A program made the position numbers and the translations under genes. The notes beneath the pieces were generated by a model that was given only the letters and a program-made list of their open reading frames with translations, did no database searches and was not told the origin of the DNA. This document shows positions 34,242-41,448 of a stretch of 60,108 bases of DNA, piece after piece (position 1 is the first letter of the stretch; each line of letters opens with the position of its first letter). Source of the stretch: a virus; IMG/VR virus record IMGVR_UViG_3300044957_000926, positions 1 through 60,108 of that record; one strand, written 5' to 3'.

Positions 34242-34557
34242 GGGAAGCAAGCACGTTGTCTAGGTACAGATTCATTGAATTAAGAGATTCTGTCAAATTT
34301 TTATATCCAAACATGTTTGTAATTAAATCAATACGATGTTTCATATCAGCAGCATCTCCATCTTCCTTGGAAGACAGTTGAAGCCTAGTATAAAAAAGTT
34401 TTTGTTTCTCTATAAGTTGTTTTGTCTTATTGATATGTTTAATTGCTTTATCTTTTGGCATATCGCCAATTGCTTCTGCTACTTTTTGCAAATCTAAATA
34501 TGTGTCGTAAATTGATTGAAGTTGTACCTGAACGATTTCAGAATTAAAAAAACTCAT
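34225..34557 (-). CDS. DUF1825-like protein
   Basis: This 110-aa protein reads MSFFNSEIVQVQLQSIYDTY...LDLQKVAEAIGDMPK, then QLIEKQKLFYTRLQLSSKED and ADMKHRIDLITNMFG. This agrees with the cyanobacterial DUF1825 family, which is helical and found in cyanobacteria and their phages. Its function is unknown. It overlaps gp59 by four bases and lies in the gp59-gp32 block, so a link with replication is possible but unproven. Confidence 0.75.
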   Translation of the reverse strand: MSFFNSEIVQVQLQSIYDTYLDLQKVAEAIGDMPKDKAIKHINKTKQLIEKQKLFYTRLQLSSKEDGDAADMKHRIDLITNMFGYKNLTESLNSMNLYLDNVLASLDRAD

Positions 34558-35165
34558 ACCTTTTCTCTAACAATTTTTAATATAATTGGTTTATACTTCT
34601 TACAATCAATATTTAGAAAGGGAGCATACTTTATTACTTTAGTTCTAACTTGTTTCCAAACTGGATCTGTTAGAATTTTATCTAATCTTTTAACATATCC
34701 CAAACAATTTTCAAAAATAATTAGGGTCTCTACACTGATTTCTTTTCTCAAATAAGAAGTAAGAATTATTGGATGACGACCCTTTGAACAGATAAACAAA
34801 CTGTCAAAGTTTTCTTCATATGGAGAATCGAGATTATCTAATAAGGTGCTAATCTCTTCTCTAAAAATATATAGGAAACTCTCTTGTTTCCTTTTCCAAT
34901 CTTTATAAGTCGTTTCACCAATAGGTCTAATTATCTCTTTTATGTATCCTTTATTATCACTTATAAAATTTGATACAAAATACTCTTCAATTCTATTCCT
35001 TTCATACTTAGATGCAAGTTTTTTAAAAAAATAAGCGTCATTTCGTTTGTCGAATGACGCTTGACTTGTTCTAGTTTTTCCATTGAATCTAAAGTAATCA
35101 TAGTTATCTTTAGTGAAATGAAGTTTAAGAGATAAGTACATTTGATAAACCTCAAATCCCGTCAT
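34554..35165 (-). CDS. 59: Loader of DNA helicase gp59
   Basis: This 203-aa protein starts MTGFEVYQMYLSLKLHFTKD then NYDYFRFNGKTR, the conserved N-terminus of T4 gp59, followed by AYFFKKLASKY and FVSNFISDNKGYIKEI. Its length is close to T4 gp59 (217 aa). It loads the gp41 helicase onto gp32-coated DNA at forks. The gene overlaps gp33 and the DUF1825-like gene by four bases each. Confidence 0.93.
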   Translation of the reverse strand: MTGFEVYQMYLSLKLHFTKDNYDYFRFNGKTRTSQASFDKRNDAYFFKKLASKYERNRIEEYFVSNFISDNKGYIKEIIRPIGETTYKDWKRKQESFLYIFREEISTLLDNLDSPYEENFDSLFICSKGRHPIILTSYLRKEISVETLIIFENCLGYVKRLDKILTDPVWKQVRTKVIKYAPFLNIDCKKYKPIILKIVREKV

Positions 35166-35494
35166 AGTGGCAAAATTCCCTTAGAAGTTTTTTTTATATA
35201 GTTTAAAGTTTGAGCCTGATATTTAATTTTTTCCTTGAGTGGTTTGGAAATTAATTTATTTACTGTTTCCAATTCAATATCATTTTCATCACAGTAAGTT
35301 ACAATTGCTTCAATATAATTAACTAATCCATTAGATTGCTTAACTATTTGCTCTATAGTTTCAGAAAATTTTGTTTGTGTTAAAAATTTATCGTTAGGAA
35401 CAACGTCAGAAGAAACTACAGGAGAATATTTATAAAATTTATCATTCCTTACTGGTCCTTTACCATCTTTTTGCAGTTGCTTATTGTGTTGCAT
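35162..35494 (-). CDS. 33: Late promoter transcription accessory protein gp33
   Basis: The likely start is ATG 35494 (MQHNKQLQKDGKGPVRNDKF), giving 110 aa; the open frame reaches 35518. The core TFSETIEQIVKQ-like segment (KFSETIEQIVKQSNGLVNYI, then EAIVTYCDENDIELETVNKL) and ISKPLKEKIKYQAQTLNYIK match cyanophage gp33. It should bridge RNA polymerase, the late sigma gp55 and the clamp to activate TATAAATA promoters, which are frequent in this window. It overlaps the exonuclease gene by 14 bases. Confidence 0.8.
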   Translation of the reverse strand: MQHNKQLQKDGKGPVRNDKFYKYSPVVSSDVVPNDKFLTQTKFSETIEQIVKQSNGLVNYIEAIVTYCDENDIELETVNKLISKPLKEKIKYQAQTLNYIKKTSKGILPL

Positions 35495-36161
35495 TAAGCC
35501 TACCTCTAGTAAAAGCATCGATATACTCCTTTAATAATGTAAAATAATAATCTAGATTTGTTTTTTCAATCACTTGGCAATGACCTTCTTCTGTTGCGAT
35601 GATAATCACAATCTTTTTGGGTTGAATACCAGTCAATTCATAGAACATAACTGCATATGCAGTTGCCTGCACAAAATAATTTTCAATCCATTCTTCTTTT
35701 TTGTCTTTATCAGATGTTTTAAAATCGATTACTGCTAAATCCCCATCAAACTCAGCAATACAATCAACCCGACCAGCAATATTAAGGTAATCAGAGTAAA
35801 GAGCCCCTTCGAGCACATGAATATTATTAATCCGATTAAGATCAGGTTTCGCAATTTGAAAAAGTGTGAAAGGAAGAGGATCAAAAGAATTGCTATTAAT
35901 AGACTCATTTTTTAAATATGCTTCAACGATACTATGAAAAGCAGTTCCTCTTCCTGTTGCTTTTGCTGTCTTTCTGTCTGCTACTTCAGGTCCTACACGT
36001 TGTCTCCATTCCTTAAAGAATGCAGCCTTTTTAAAGGATGTGACTGTGGTAATTGATGGATAAAATTTACCACTAGGTACAGGATAATATCTTTGTCCAT
36101 CCCTATCTATGGACTCAAGATGTAATAATTTAACAGGAAGATCAACAAAGTTAAACATCAA
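35481..36161 (-). CDS. PD-(D/E)XK (RecB-like) exonuclease
   Basis: This 226-aa protein has the Cas4/RecB-type motifs: GRGTAFHSIVEAYL (first motif with conserved His), AGRVDCIAEFDGDLAVIDFK with TSDKDKKEEW (catalytic Asp, then D-x-K), and YFVQATAYAVMFYEL (Gln motif). It is a conserved cyanophage exonuclease located between phoH and gp33, probably acting in recombination or host DNA breakdown. It overlaps phoH by four bases. Confidence 0.85.
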   Translation of the reverse strand: MMFNFVDLPVKLLHLESIDRDGQRYYPVPSGKFYPSITTVTSFKKAAFFKEWRQRVGPEVADRKTAKATGRGTAFHSIVEAYLKNESINSNSFDPLPFTLFQIAKPDLNRINNIHVLEGALYSDYLNIAGRVDCIAEFDGDLAVIDFKTSDKDKKEEWIENYFVQATAYAVMFYELTGIQPKKIVIIIATEEGHCQVIEKTNLDYYFTLLKEYIDAFTRGRLNATQ

Positions 36162-36913
36162 AAACCTAAATTCAATTTACTAATAATATAGCTACGAACT
36201 AAACCAGAACGAACGATGTCATCGACACCAAACTCAATACAACAGAACTCTTCCATTGTTTCAAGAATTTTCATAAAGTCAAGCACTCCATTTTTTTCAT
36301 TTTGTCTTACAAGATCAGATTGTGAAACATCACCAGAGAAAACAATTTTAGTATCTTGACCTACACGAGTGATCATAGAATCAAGTTCATGGAAGTTTAA
36401 ATTTGCAAATTCATCTACAATGATGATGCAATTATCAAGAGTAACACCACGAATATATGAAGTTGACCAGAATGAAATAGTTTCCTGAGTTCTTAGGTTA
36501 TTATACAACATTTCAAACGCATTATCATCTGGCATTTCAAACATAAACTTTACCATATTCTTATAAGGAATCTGATAAAGTGCTGACTTATCCTCATGAT
36601 CTCCAGGAAGGAATCCAATCTCTCTAGTAGGAACTAAAGAGCGTACAATATAAATTTTATCGTAAGGAGTATTAGGGTTTAATACATCTCTGAGTGCGAG
36701 ATAAAGACTGATAAATGTTTTACCAGTACCAGCACAACCATGAAGAACTAAATGTTTATCTTCTGCCCAACAATCAAAAACGTCTTTCTGTGAATCTGTG
36801 AGTGGTTCAATGTTGAGAAGGTGATCCGTGTTGATTGGTTTTTTCTTTCTCATTTGCTTTGCACTCATTCCTGCAGGTACAACGGAGTTATTATTCCTCT
36901 TTTTTACTGGCAT
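36158..36913 (-). CDS. phoH: PhoH-like P-loop ATPase
   Basis: This 251-aa protein has Walker A GCAGTGKT at 59-66, IIIVDEFANL (Walker B) and SGDVSQSDL (sensor I-type motif), all characteristic of PhoH. The N-terminus is a short basic tail. PhoH is widespread in marine phages; it is a predicted RNA/DNA-linked ATPase of unknown role and is not proof of phosphate regulation. It is coupled to the exonuclease by overlap. Confidence 0.93.
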   Translation of the reverse strand: MPVKKRNNNSVVPAGMSAKQMRKKKPINTDHLLNIEPLTDSQKDVFDCWAEDKHLVLHGCAGTGKTFISLYLALRDVLNPNTPYDKIYIVRSLVPTREIGFLPGDHEDKSALYQIPYKNMVKFMFEMPDDNAFEMLYNNLRTQETISFWSTSYIRGVTLDNCIIIVDEFANLNFHELDSMITRVGQDTKIVFSGDVSQSDLVRQNEKNGVLDFMKILETMEEFCCIEFGVDDIVRSGLVRSYIISKLNLGF

Positions 36914-36914
36914 A

Positions 36915-37145
36915 CTAGATGAATCGAGAAAGGTTTGCTCTTGGATGTGCAGCTTGGACCTTAGACATTACCTCTTTGAAACCATCAGACTGTTTGGGCA
37001 TACCGTAGGTTACACCACCTACACCAGCAGACCAATTTTTATCCCAATCCGGATTATCTTTTCTCCACTGATCATACTCACTTATGGTCATATAGATTTC
37101 TTTGATTTCACCAGTCTTTATATTTTTAATGGGATATGTTGGCAA
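36915..37145 (-). CDS. Small conserved cyanophage hypothetical
   Basis: This 76-aa protein reads MPTYPIKNIKTGEIKEIYMT with ISEYDQWRKDNPDWDKNWSA and GVGGVTYGMPKQSDGFKEVM. The N-terminal half resembles the FmdB-type regulatory fold seen in T4-like phages but without the Cys pair. It starts at TTG 37145 with GGAGG six bases upstream. AATAAATA lies at 37159-37166. The C-terminal part (SDGFKEVMSKVQAAHPRANL) is strongly conserved in cyanophages. Function unknown. Confidence 0.72.
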   Translation of the reverse strand: MPTYPIKNIKTGEIKEIYMTISEYDQWRKDNPDWDKNWSAGVGGVTYGMPKQSDGFKEVMSKVQAAHPRANLSRFI

Positions 37146-37157
37146 GATGCACCTCCA

Positions 37158-37295
37158 CTATTTATTAATAGATGAAATATCAAATTCTTTTTTCAATTCT
37201 TTACGAATTCGTCGATAAAATTGAAGGATGTCATAGTTATTATTATATACAAGATTACATGCTTTTGCAATCTCAAGAATTTGCTGGTTATTCAT
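37158..37295 (-). CDS. Small basic hypothetical protein
   Basis: From ATG 37295 this is a 45-aa protein (MNNQQILEIAKACNLVYNNN...). It starts two bases after the thyX stop. It looks like a short helical protein with a basic FYRRIRKELKK stretch. No family is recognised; the tight spacing supports translation. Confidence 0.5.
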   Translation of the reverse strand: MNNQQILEIAKACNLVYNNNYDILQFYRRIRKELKKEFDISSINK

Positions 37296-37297
37296 TG

Positions 37298-37993
37298 TTA
37301 ATCTATCCGAATACAAGGTTGAACATCTTCCCATTCTGCACAATCACATTTACCATGACACCATCCAAGTGCTTCGGCAACTGTTGGGAACTGACAAATG
37401 AACACTTTCTTTATTGCTTCAGCAATATCCATATGTTCTTTCTGAGTTCCATTTGCAGAACGAAGATTAATATAGTGAATCCAAGAACGGCAGGTTCCAG
37501 TCATATAAATTTTGGTCGTTACTGCCAAAGGCAATACAAAACGAGCACATTCTTTTGCCACTCCTGAAGCAAGCATATCATCATACAGATTCAGGATGTC
37601 TGCAAACAAATGCTTGATACGTTGTTCAAAACTATTTTTAAGTTTAGGATCAAGATCATCAGTAGAGTTCTGACGATTTTTAGTGTCCTGACGACGAAGT
37701 TCTGGAACTGGAATCCCTTCATCCAATAGGGTAGCATCAGCATATCGTTGCGAAAACTCTTGGTATGTGAAGGATCTATGACGAAGAATTTGAGCTGCGA
37801 TACCGCGACTGGTTTCAATCTCAAGAGTCATAGAAGCCTGTTCAAAAACAGACCAATGATTATGCTTAATACAATAGGCAAGCAACTTGGCATAGTTTTG
37901 ATTCTCTTGATTATCAGGGTTGCTAACCCTAGCAATATATGCCATTGTTTTCTCGGCATCTGGGGTTATCGAAATTAAACAAACTTTAGCCAT
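37298..37993 (-). CDS. thyX: Flavin-dependent thymidylate synthase
   Basis: This 231-aa protein carries the ThyX motif RHRSFTYQEFSQR at residues 71-83 and the typical N-terminal VCLISITPDAEKTMAYIARV. It makes dTMP from dUMP using FAD, NADPH and methylenetetrahydrofolate. Length matches the family. A TTGACA-N17-TAAGAT promoter (38056-38084) sits inside the upstream gene and probably reads it. It would act together with NrdA/NrdB for phage DNA synthesis. Confidence 0.95.
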   Translation of the reverse strand: MAKVCLISITPDAEKTMAYIARVSNPDNQENQNYAKLLAYCIKHNHWSVFEQASMTLEIETSRGIAAQILRHRSFTYQEFSQRYADATLLDEGIPVPELRRQDTKNRQNSTDDLDPKLKNSFEQRIKHLFADILNLYDDMLASGVAKECARFVLPLAVTTKIYMTGTCRSWIHYINLRSANGTQKEHMDIAEAIKKVFICQFPTVAEALGWCHGKCDCAEWEDVQPCIRID

Positions 37994-38261
37994 TAGATTT
38001 CTTACCTCTTAGTACTCTTGCAACAATTACAATTCCAAGGGATTCAACGTAACCTATCTTATCAAGACTGAACATCTTTGTCAAGGATAGGTTAAAAGCA
38101 AACATGAATAGCAGGGGAAGTATTACAGTATATGCAAGTAATTCATTAATAACTAACATTACCTTTTCAACATTCGCTTGCTTTTCTTGCTCTTCATTTT
38201 GCTTTCGAATTTCTTCTGATTCTTCCTGAGCAGGACCTCTAGGGTCTAGATACACTGTCAT
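37986..38261 (-). CDS. Small membrane protein
   Basis: From ATG 38261 (MTVYLDPRGPAQEESEEIRK) this is a 91-aa protein; ATG 38273 is also possible. After an acidic, Gln-rich helix it has a hydrophobic segment (LLAYTVILPLLFMFAFNLSL) and a basic end (ARVLRGKKSNG). It likely spans the inner membrane once or twice. It overlaps genes on both sides. Function unknown. Confidence 0.55.
   Translation of the reverse strand: MTVYLDPRGPAQEESEEIRKQNEEQEKQANVEKVMLVINELLAYTVILPLLFMFAFNLSLTKMFSLDKIGYVESLGIVIVARVLRGKKSNG
38056..38084 (-). promoter_or_regulatory. Sigma70-type promoter upstream of thyX
   Basis: TTGACA (38079-38084), 17 bases, TAAGAT (38056-38061) on the minus strand, inside the coding region of the small membrane protein. 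Confidence 0.6.
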
Positions 38262-38679
38262 TTTGTTCTTCATTTTCGTTACAATTAAATATCCATGGAG
38301 CACAAATCCTTATTTCTCCTCCTAATGATTGACATTCCTTTGTGTAACATACTGTAGTATCAATATCTTTTTCTAGGAATCTTGGACTATCAACTCCGGA
38401 GGGGTTTAAATCAGTCTTTCTAATATAATCATCAATAGCACGGTCAACATCTCTCTTAATTCTTCGATCTAATTTTTCAGGATCTTTAATCACAATCTCA
38501 TTAATAATACCTTGCGGGAAATATTTTCTTTGAATTTCATCTAGTAGGTCCCAAATTTTATCTGTAGATACTCCTGTGCATTGTGAGAGTATTCCTATTA
38601 TAGTTGTTAGTACAATACTAACAATAATAAGTTGCTTAAGGTCTGGTTTCTTTTTTCCGAAATTGAAATTGAAATTCAT
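38239..38679 (-). CDS. Hypothetical protein with N-terminal membrane anchor
   Basis: From ATG 38679 (MNFNFNFGKKKPDLKQLIIV) this is a 146-aa protein. A hydrophobic segment follows (LIIVSIVLTTIIGILSQC), then a charged helical stretch rich in Lys, Asp and Arg (DPEKLDRRIKRDVDRAIDDY). The C-terminal part has four Cys (CYTKECQS and ICAPWIFNC), which fits a domain outside the cytoplasm. It could be a membrane-anchored periplasmic protein with a role in lysis or exclusion, but nothing firm can be said. Confidence 0.6.
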   Translation of the reverse strand: MNFNFNFGKKKPDLKQLIIVSIVLTTIIGILSQCTGVSTDKIWDLLDEIQRKYFPQGIINEIVIKDPEKLDRRIKRDVDRAIDDYIRKTDLNPSGVDSPRFLEKDIDTTVCYTKECQSLGGEIRICAPWIFNCNENEEQNDSVSRP

Positions 38680-38936
38680 TTCTTTTTCCTTTCTTGTTCT
38701 TTCGGAGGAGCCCAAAATTTAGGATCAGTTCTTCCTTGACATACTTTAAATGTAACTAGATCGTTTCTATATCTATCCCAATAATAATCAAAGATATCCA
38801 CTCTTTTATCTGATACTACCAGATCATAATGAATCATTCCATCTAATTTATATTCAACTAAAAATGCCGAATAAGGAAGAGATCGATCATTAGCAATTTC
38901 AGGATCACAATCTTTTGAAATGATTTTAACTGTCAT
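38676..38936 (-). CDS. Small conserved cyanophage hypothetical
   Basis: The start is ATG 38936 (MTVKIISKDCDPEIANDRSL), giving 86 aa, with TGATGACAG-type coupling to the previous gene. It has the segment YSAFLVEYKLDGMIHYDLVV and a basic tail ending in KEQERKKK. It resembles short hypothetical proteins found beside RNase H in cyanophages. Function unknown. Confidence 0.6.
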   Translation of the reverse strand: MTVKIISKDCDPEIANDRSLPYSAFLVEYKLDGMIHYDLVVSDKRVDIFDYYWDRYRNDLVTFKVCQGRTDPKFWAPPKEQERKKK

Positions 38937-39388
38937 CAGGAACGGCCTCCCCATTTAATCTGAGGAAATGCTTCTTCTACAACCGCTTTAGTGATTCGAT
39001 ACTTCTTTTGAAGTTGCTTATCCTTAATTAAAATTAGAAGTTCTGCTTCAGACGAATGAAGGCCCTCTAGCATCTGAATAAACATTTTCTCACGTTGAAA
39101 TTGTTTGAGATTTGCATCTCCACCCTTGATAAAATAATACAATTTGCGAGATTCCTTTTCAAGAACAGTATGTTCTGTACCTGCGGGTGCTTCATTCGGA
39201 GTATAAGGAACTTCCCCCTCAGGAACAAGAGAAACTACACTATCATCATAATTCCAAATAAGAAGTGACCGTAGTCCTTGAGTGTTATTATCGTGTAAAA
39301 TCTTAATCTTTTCTGCTTTAGTTTTTGCATTAGATACTTTCTGTAAAACCTCAGAAAGTAACAGACGATTGCTTGTATCCATTGACAT
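38936..39388 (-). CDS. Conserved cyanophage hypothetical (DUF6433-like)
   Basis: The start is ATG 39388 (MSMDTSNRLLLSEVLQKVSN) with GAGG nine bases upstream; 150 aa. The protein is helical with LLSEVLQKVSNAKTKAEKIK and KILHDNNTQGLRSLLIWNYD and ends with AFPQIKWGGRS. This matches a very common cyanophage protein of unknown function near RNase H; the DUF6433 label is from memory. It may be linked to DNA replication or packaging by position. Confidence 0.68.
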   Translation of the reverse strand: MSMDTSNRLLLSEVLQKVSNAKTKAEKIKILHDNNTQGLRSLLIWNYDDSVVSLVPEGEVPYTPNEAPAGTEHTVLEKESRKLYYFIKGGDANLKQFQREKMFIQMLEGLHSSEAELLILIKDKQLQKKYRITKAVVEEAFPQIKWGGRS

Positions 39389-39389
39389 T

Positions 39390-40268
39390 TTAAAATTCCT
39401 CAATTTTTTCAAGTAAGATAGTAAGTTGATTACTCACAAAATAATTGTACATTTTGTTTCGTGAAGCTGGGATTAGCGAATCATAGAACTCGATAATTTT
39501 TTCTTCGACCTCTACAGGTATATATGTAAAATCAATAAGAGTTAAATTTCTCTTATAGTATTCCATCTGTTCTTCATTGCAAAATTGATCTGGTGATAGA
39601 TGAACAATTTTATCCAAAGTTTTTTTAATTAAAGGGCGTTGTCGTTTACCTTCAATAAAAGTATTATCTGGAGAAAGATAATTGGGAATACCATCAGATT
39701 TATCTCCTTTAAGAACATGCTCGATGATATATTGTTTCGGATTCACACCAGAAACAAATTTTTTCATTACAGGATTATATTGCTTGAGCCAAGGATATTT
39801 CTGTAATTGAATAAAATCTTTGTCCCCCGAAAGAATAAGAACCTTTTCAACAGGCTGAATATCTTTTTGAAGGCGAATATTTTTATGAGCAACATGTTTG
39901 GTCAATACTGAAATAATATCATCTGCTTCAGAACCATCAACTTCCATAACTTTGTATGGCATATTCTCACGAATTTCATCTCGAATTTGATTTAGGATTT
40001 CAAAAATCTGACACCAATTAAAACTAGATTTTTCTCGGTCTTTTTTACGAGTTCCTTTATAATATGGAAAGAACTCTCTTCTCCAATAACGTTTTGAATC
40101 ATAACAAAGGACTAGTTCATCACCATATTCGTCACAAAACTTCTGGAAATACATCCGAAGCGAATTGAGCACCATATGTCGAACTAATCCTTTATCGATT
40201 CCATCAGAAAGTTTAATTTGAACCATCAGATTGGAAATCATCACCTGGTTCATGTCGATAAGGATCAT
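39390..40268 (-). CDS. rnh: RNase H / 5'-3' exonuclease (T4 rnh)
   Basis: This 292-aa protein is of the FEN/5'-nuclease family: MILIDMNQVMISN, CYDSKRYWRREFFPYYKGTR, EVDGSEADDIISVLT, LILSGDKDFIQL and GDKSDGIPNY supply the acidic metal ligands. T4 RNase H is 305 aa. It removes primers from lagging-strand fragments. Its likely promoter (TTGACA-N17-TATGAT, 40296-40324) lies in the upstream gene. Confidence 0.94.
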   Translation of the reverse strand: MILIDMNQVMISNLMVQIKLSDGIDKGLVRHMVLNSLRMYFQKFCDEYGDELVLCYDSKRYWRREFFPYYKGTRKKDREKSSFNWCQIFEILNQIRDEIRENMPYKVMEVDGSEADDIISVLTKHVAHKNIRLQKDIQPVEKVLILSGDKDFIQLQKYPWLKQYNPVMKKFVSGVNPKQYIIEHVLKGDKSDGIPNYLSPDNTFIEGKRQRPLIKKTLDKIVHLSPDQFCNEEQMEYYKRNLTLIDFTYIPVEVEEKIIEFYDSLIPASRNKMYNYFVSNQLTILLEKIEEF

Positions 40269-40516
40269 GTTAGACTTATATCATCTTCATCCTCTATCAT
40301 ATCATCATCATCAAGCACTGTCAAGTAACACAGTTCATCTCTCAACAGTTCTCCGTTTTTATCATACATTTCTGGATGTAAAATATGTTTAGCATATCCA
40401 GCTTTATCATACCAAGCATCGAATAAATTATTAGCAAACCAACCTGCCATAAAGGCAACAATAAAAGTTCCTATTGTTAGAAAAAAGGAAATATAAATAA
40501 ACTCTAAATCTTTCAT
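40265..40516 (-). CDS. Small membrane protein
   Basis: This 83-aa protein has one clear membrane segment (LEFIYISFFLTIGTFIVAFM) and an acidic C-terminus (VLDDDDMIEDEDDISLT). AGGAGG lies four bases ahead of ATG 40516. It overlaps rnh by four bases. AATAAATA at 40578-40585 could give late expression. Similar short proteins are common in cyanophages. Function unknown. Confidence 0.65.
   Translation of the reverse strand: MKDLEFIYISFFLTIGTFIVAFMAGWFANNLFDAWYDKAGYAKHILHPEMYDKNGELLRDELCYLTVLDDDDMIEDEDDISLT
40296..40324 (-). promoter_or_regulatory. Sigma70-type promoter upstream of rnh
   Basis: TTGACA (40319-40324), 17 bases, TATGAT (40296-40301) on the minus strand, inside the gene for the small membrane protein. 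Confidence 0.65.
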
Positions 40517-40577
40517 GGGTCCTCCTAAGATACATACAGAAATTACAAAGGGCCCGCCCTCCTTTTTGAACTATTAT

Positions 40578-40585
40578 TATTTATT
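40578..40585 (-). promoter_or_regulatory. Possible late promoter variant
   Basis: AATAAATA on the minus strand, overlapping the glutaredoxin stop and 62 bases ahead of the small membrane protein. Confidence 0.35.
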
Positions 40586-40829
40586 AAATCCAACCCATAG
40601 CTCTAAAATAATGAACGGATTCTGTGCAACCACCAAGTTTTAAATCATCATATACAACTTGTGGAAAAGTTGCTGCATCTCCAAATTCAGAATAAAATTG
40701 TTCTTTTGTAAAATGCTCTCCAAGAACATACTCAGTATAATTGGCACCCTTTTTAGATACAACTGCTTTAATTTTATCGCAATATGGACATCCGTTTTTA
40801 GTATAGATTACAAAATTCTTATTGTTCAT
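40584..40829 (-). CDS. Glutaredoxin
   Basis: This 81-aa protein has a CPYC active site at residues 14-17 (FVIYTKNGCPYCDKIK), then the conserved TFPQVVYDD cis-Pro segment and a GGCTE motif that binds glutathione. It would supply electrons to the class Ia ribonucleotide reductase (NrdA/NrdB) encoded 10 kb away. The length equals that of other phage glutaredoxins. It is followed by a late promoter variant. Confidence 0.93.
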   Translation of the reverse strand: MNNKNFVIYTKNGCPYCDKIKAVVSKKGANYTEYVLGEHFTKEQFYSEFGDAATFPQVVYDDLKLGGCTESVHYFRAMGWI

Positions 40830-40832
40830 TAT

Positions 40833-41009
40833 TTACTCCTGTCTAAAAGATTTAGTAAACTGTTCCATTTCCTTTTTAATTTGAATAAGTGCCTTTAATT
40901 TTTCTTGTTCATTATCCACATATTTATCATAATGATCTGTTAATACTTTAATTGCTTGTTCAAATGTTTCTTTGTGCAATTTTTCTAAATCGGAAAAATC
41001 AAATTTCAT
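40833..41009 (-). CDS. Small charged helical protein
   Basis: From ATG 41009 (MKFDFSDLEKLHKETFEQAI) this is a 58-aa protein, fully helical and Lys/Glu-rich. The open frame extends upstream through tRNA-Pro, but that part is not coding. It sits between tRNA-Pro and glutaredoxin, three bases from the latter's start. Unknown function. Confidence 0.6.
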   Translation of the reverse strand: MKFDFSDLEKLHKETFEQAIKVLTDHYDKYVDNEQEKLKALIQIKKEMEQFTKSFRQE

Positions 41010-41031
41010 TTTTTTATTTCTATTTAGAAAT

Positions 41032-41104
41032 CGGGATGACAAGATTCGAACTTGCGACATCTCGCTCCCAAGGCGAGTGCTCTACCAAACTGAGCTACAT
41101 CCCG
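41032..41104 (-). tRNA. tRNA-Pro (TGG)
   Basis: The minus strand gives acceptor CGGGATG with CATCCCG, anticodon stem CTCGC/GCGAG around loop CTTGGGA (TGG), and T-arm with GTTCGAATC. All stems pair well. Confidence 0.95.
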
Positions 41105-41120
41105 AGCGAGTACCTCTAGC

Positions 41121-41204
41121 GGAAAGGGTGGGATTCGAACCCACGGATGCTTTCACATCGCTAGTTTTCAAGACTAGAGCCTTCAACCACTCGGCCACCT
41201 TTCC
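41121..41204 (-). tRNA. tRNA-Ser (TGA)
   Basis: A class II tRNA: acceptor GGAAAGG with CCTTTCC (one wobble), anticodon stem CTAGT/ACTAG around CTTGAAA (TGA), long variable arm (GATGTGAAAGCATC) and T-arm with GTTCGAATC. Confidence 0.95.
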
Positions 41205-41232
41205 ATAAAAAGAGATTGTCTTCCAAATTATC

Positions 41233-41448
41233 TTAACATTCACTACTATAGTCGGTGTTGAAATTTTTGTCAATCCCCCTGTCAATATTTTTAATAGCAT
41301 ATAAAGAAGATTTAAAATACCGTTGTACTTTTTTTACTTCTTTCCACGTTTCATTTTTTCCAAGTTCTTTTTTATGGACATTTTGAAGTGCTTTCATTTC
41401 ATCCAATTGTTTTTGAATTTTTCTATTCAAATAATCATCTTTACTCAT
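41233..41448 (-). CDS. Small basic hypothetical protein
   Basis: This 71-aa protein (MSKDDYLNRKIQKQLDEMKA...) is a Lys-rich helix. It overlaps the large Gly-rich gene upstream by four bases (ATGA). A sigma70 promoter for the two tRNAs lies inside it. It is not recognised. Confidence 0.5.
   Translation of the reverse strand: MSKDDYLNRKIQKQLDEMKALQNVHKKELGKNETWKEVKKVQRYFKSSLYAIKNIDRGIDKNFNTDYSSEC
41245..41273 (-). promoter_or_regulatory. Sigma70-type promoter of the tRNA-Ser/Pro genes
   Basis: TTGACA (41268-41273), 17 bases, TATAGT (41245-41250) on the minus strand, about 40 bases upstream of tRNA-Ser. Confidence 0.72.

Noticed and set aside
40545-40566. GGGC/GCCC repeat near the glutaredoxin gene as a terminator
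   Set aside because: The loop would be only two bases and the T run is on the strand without a gene.
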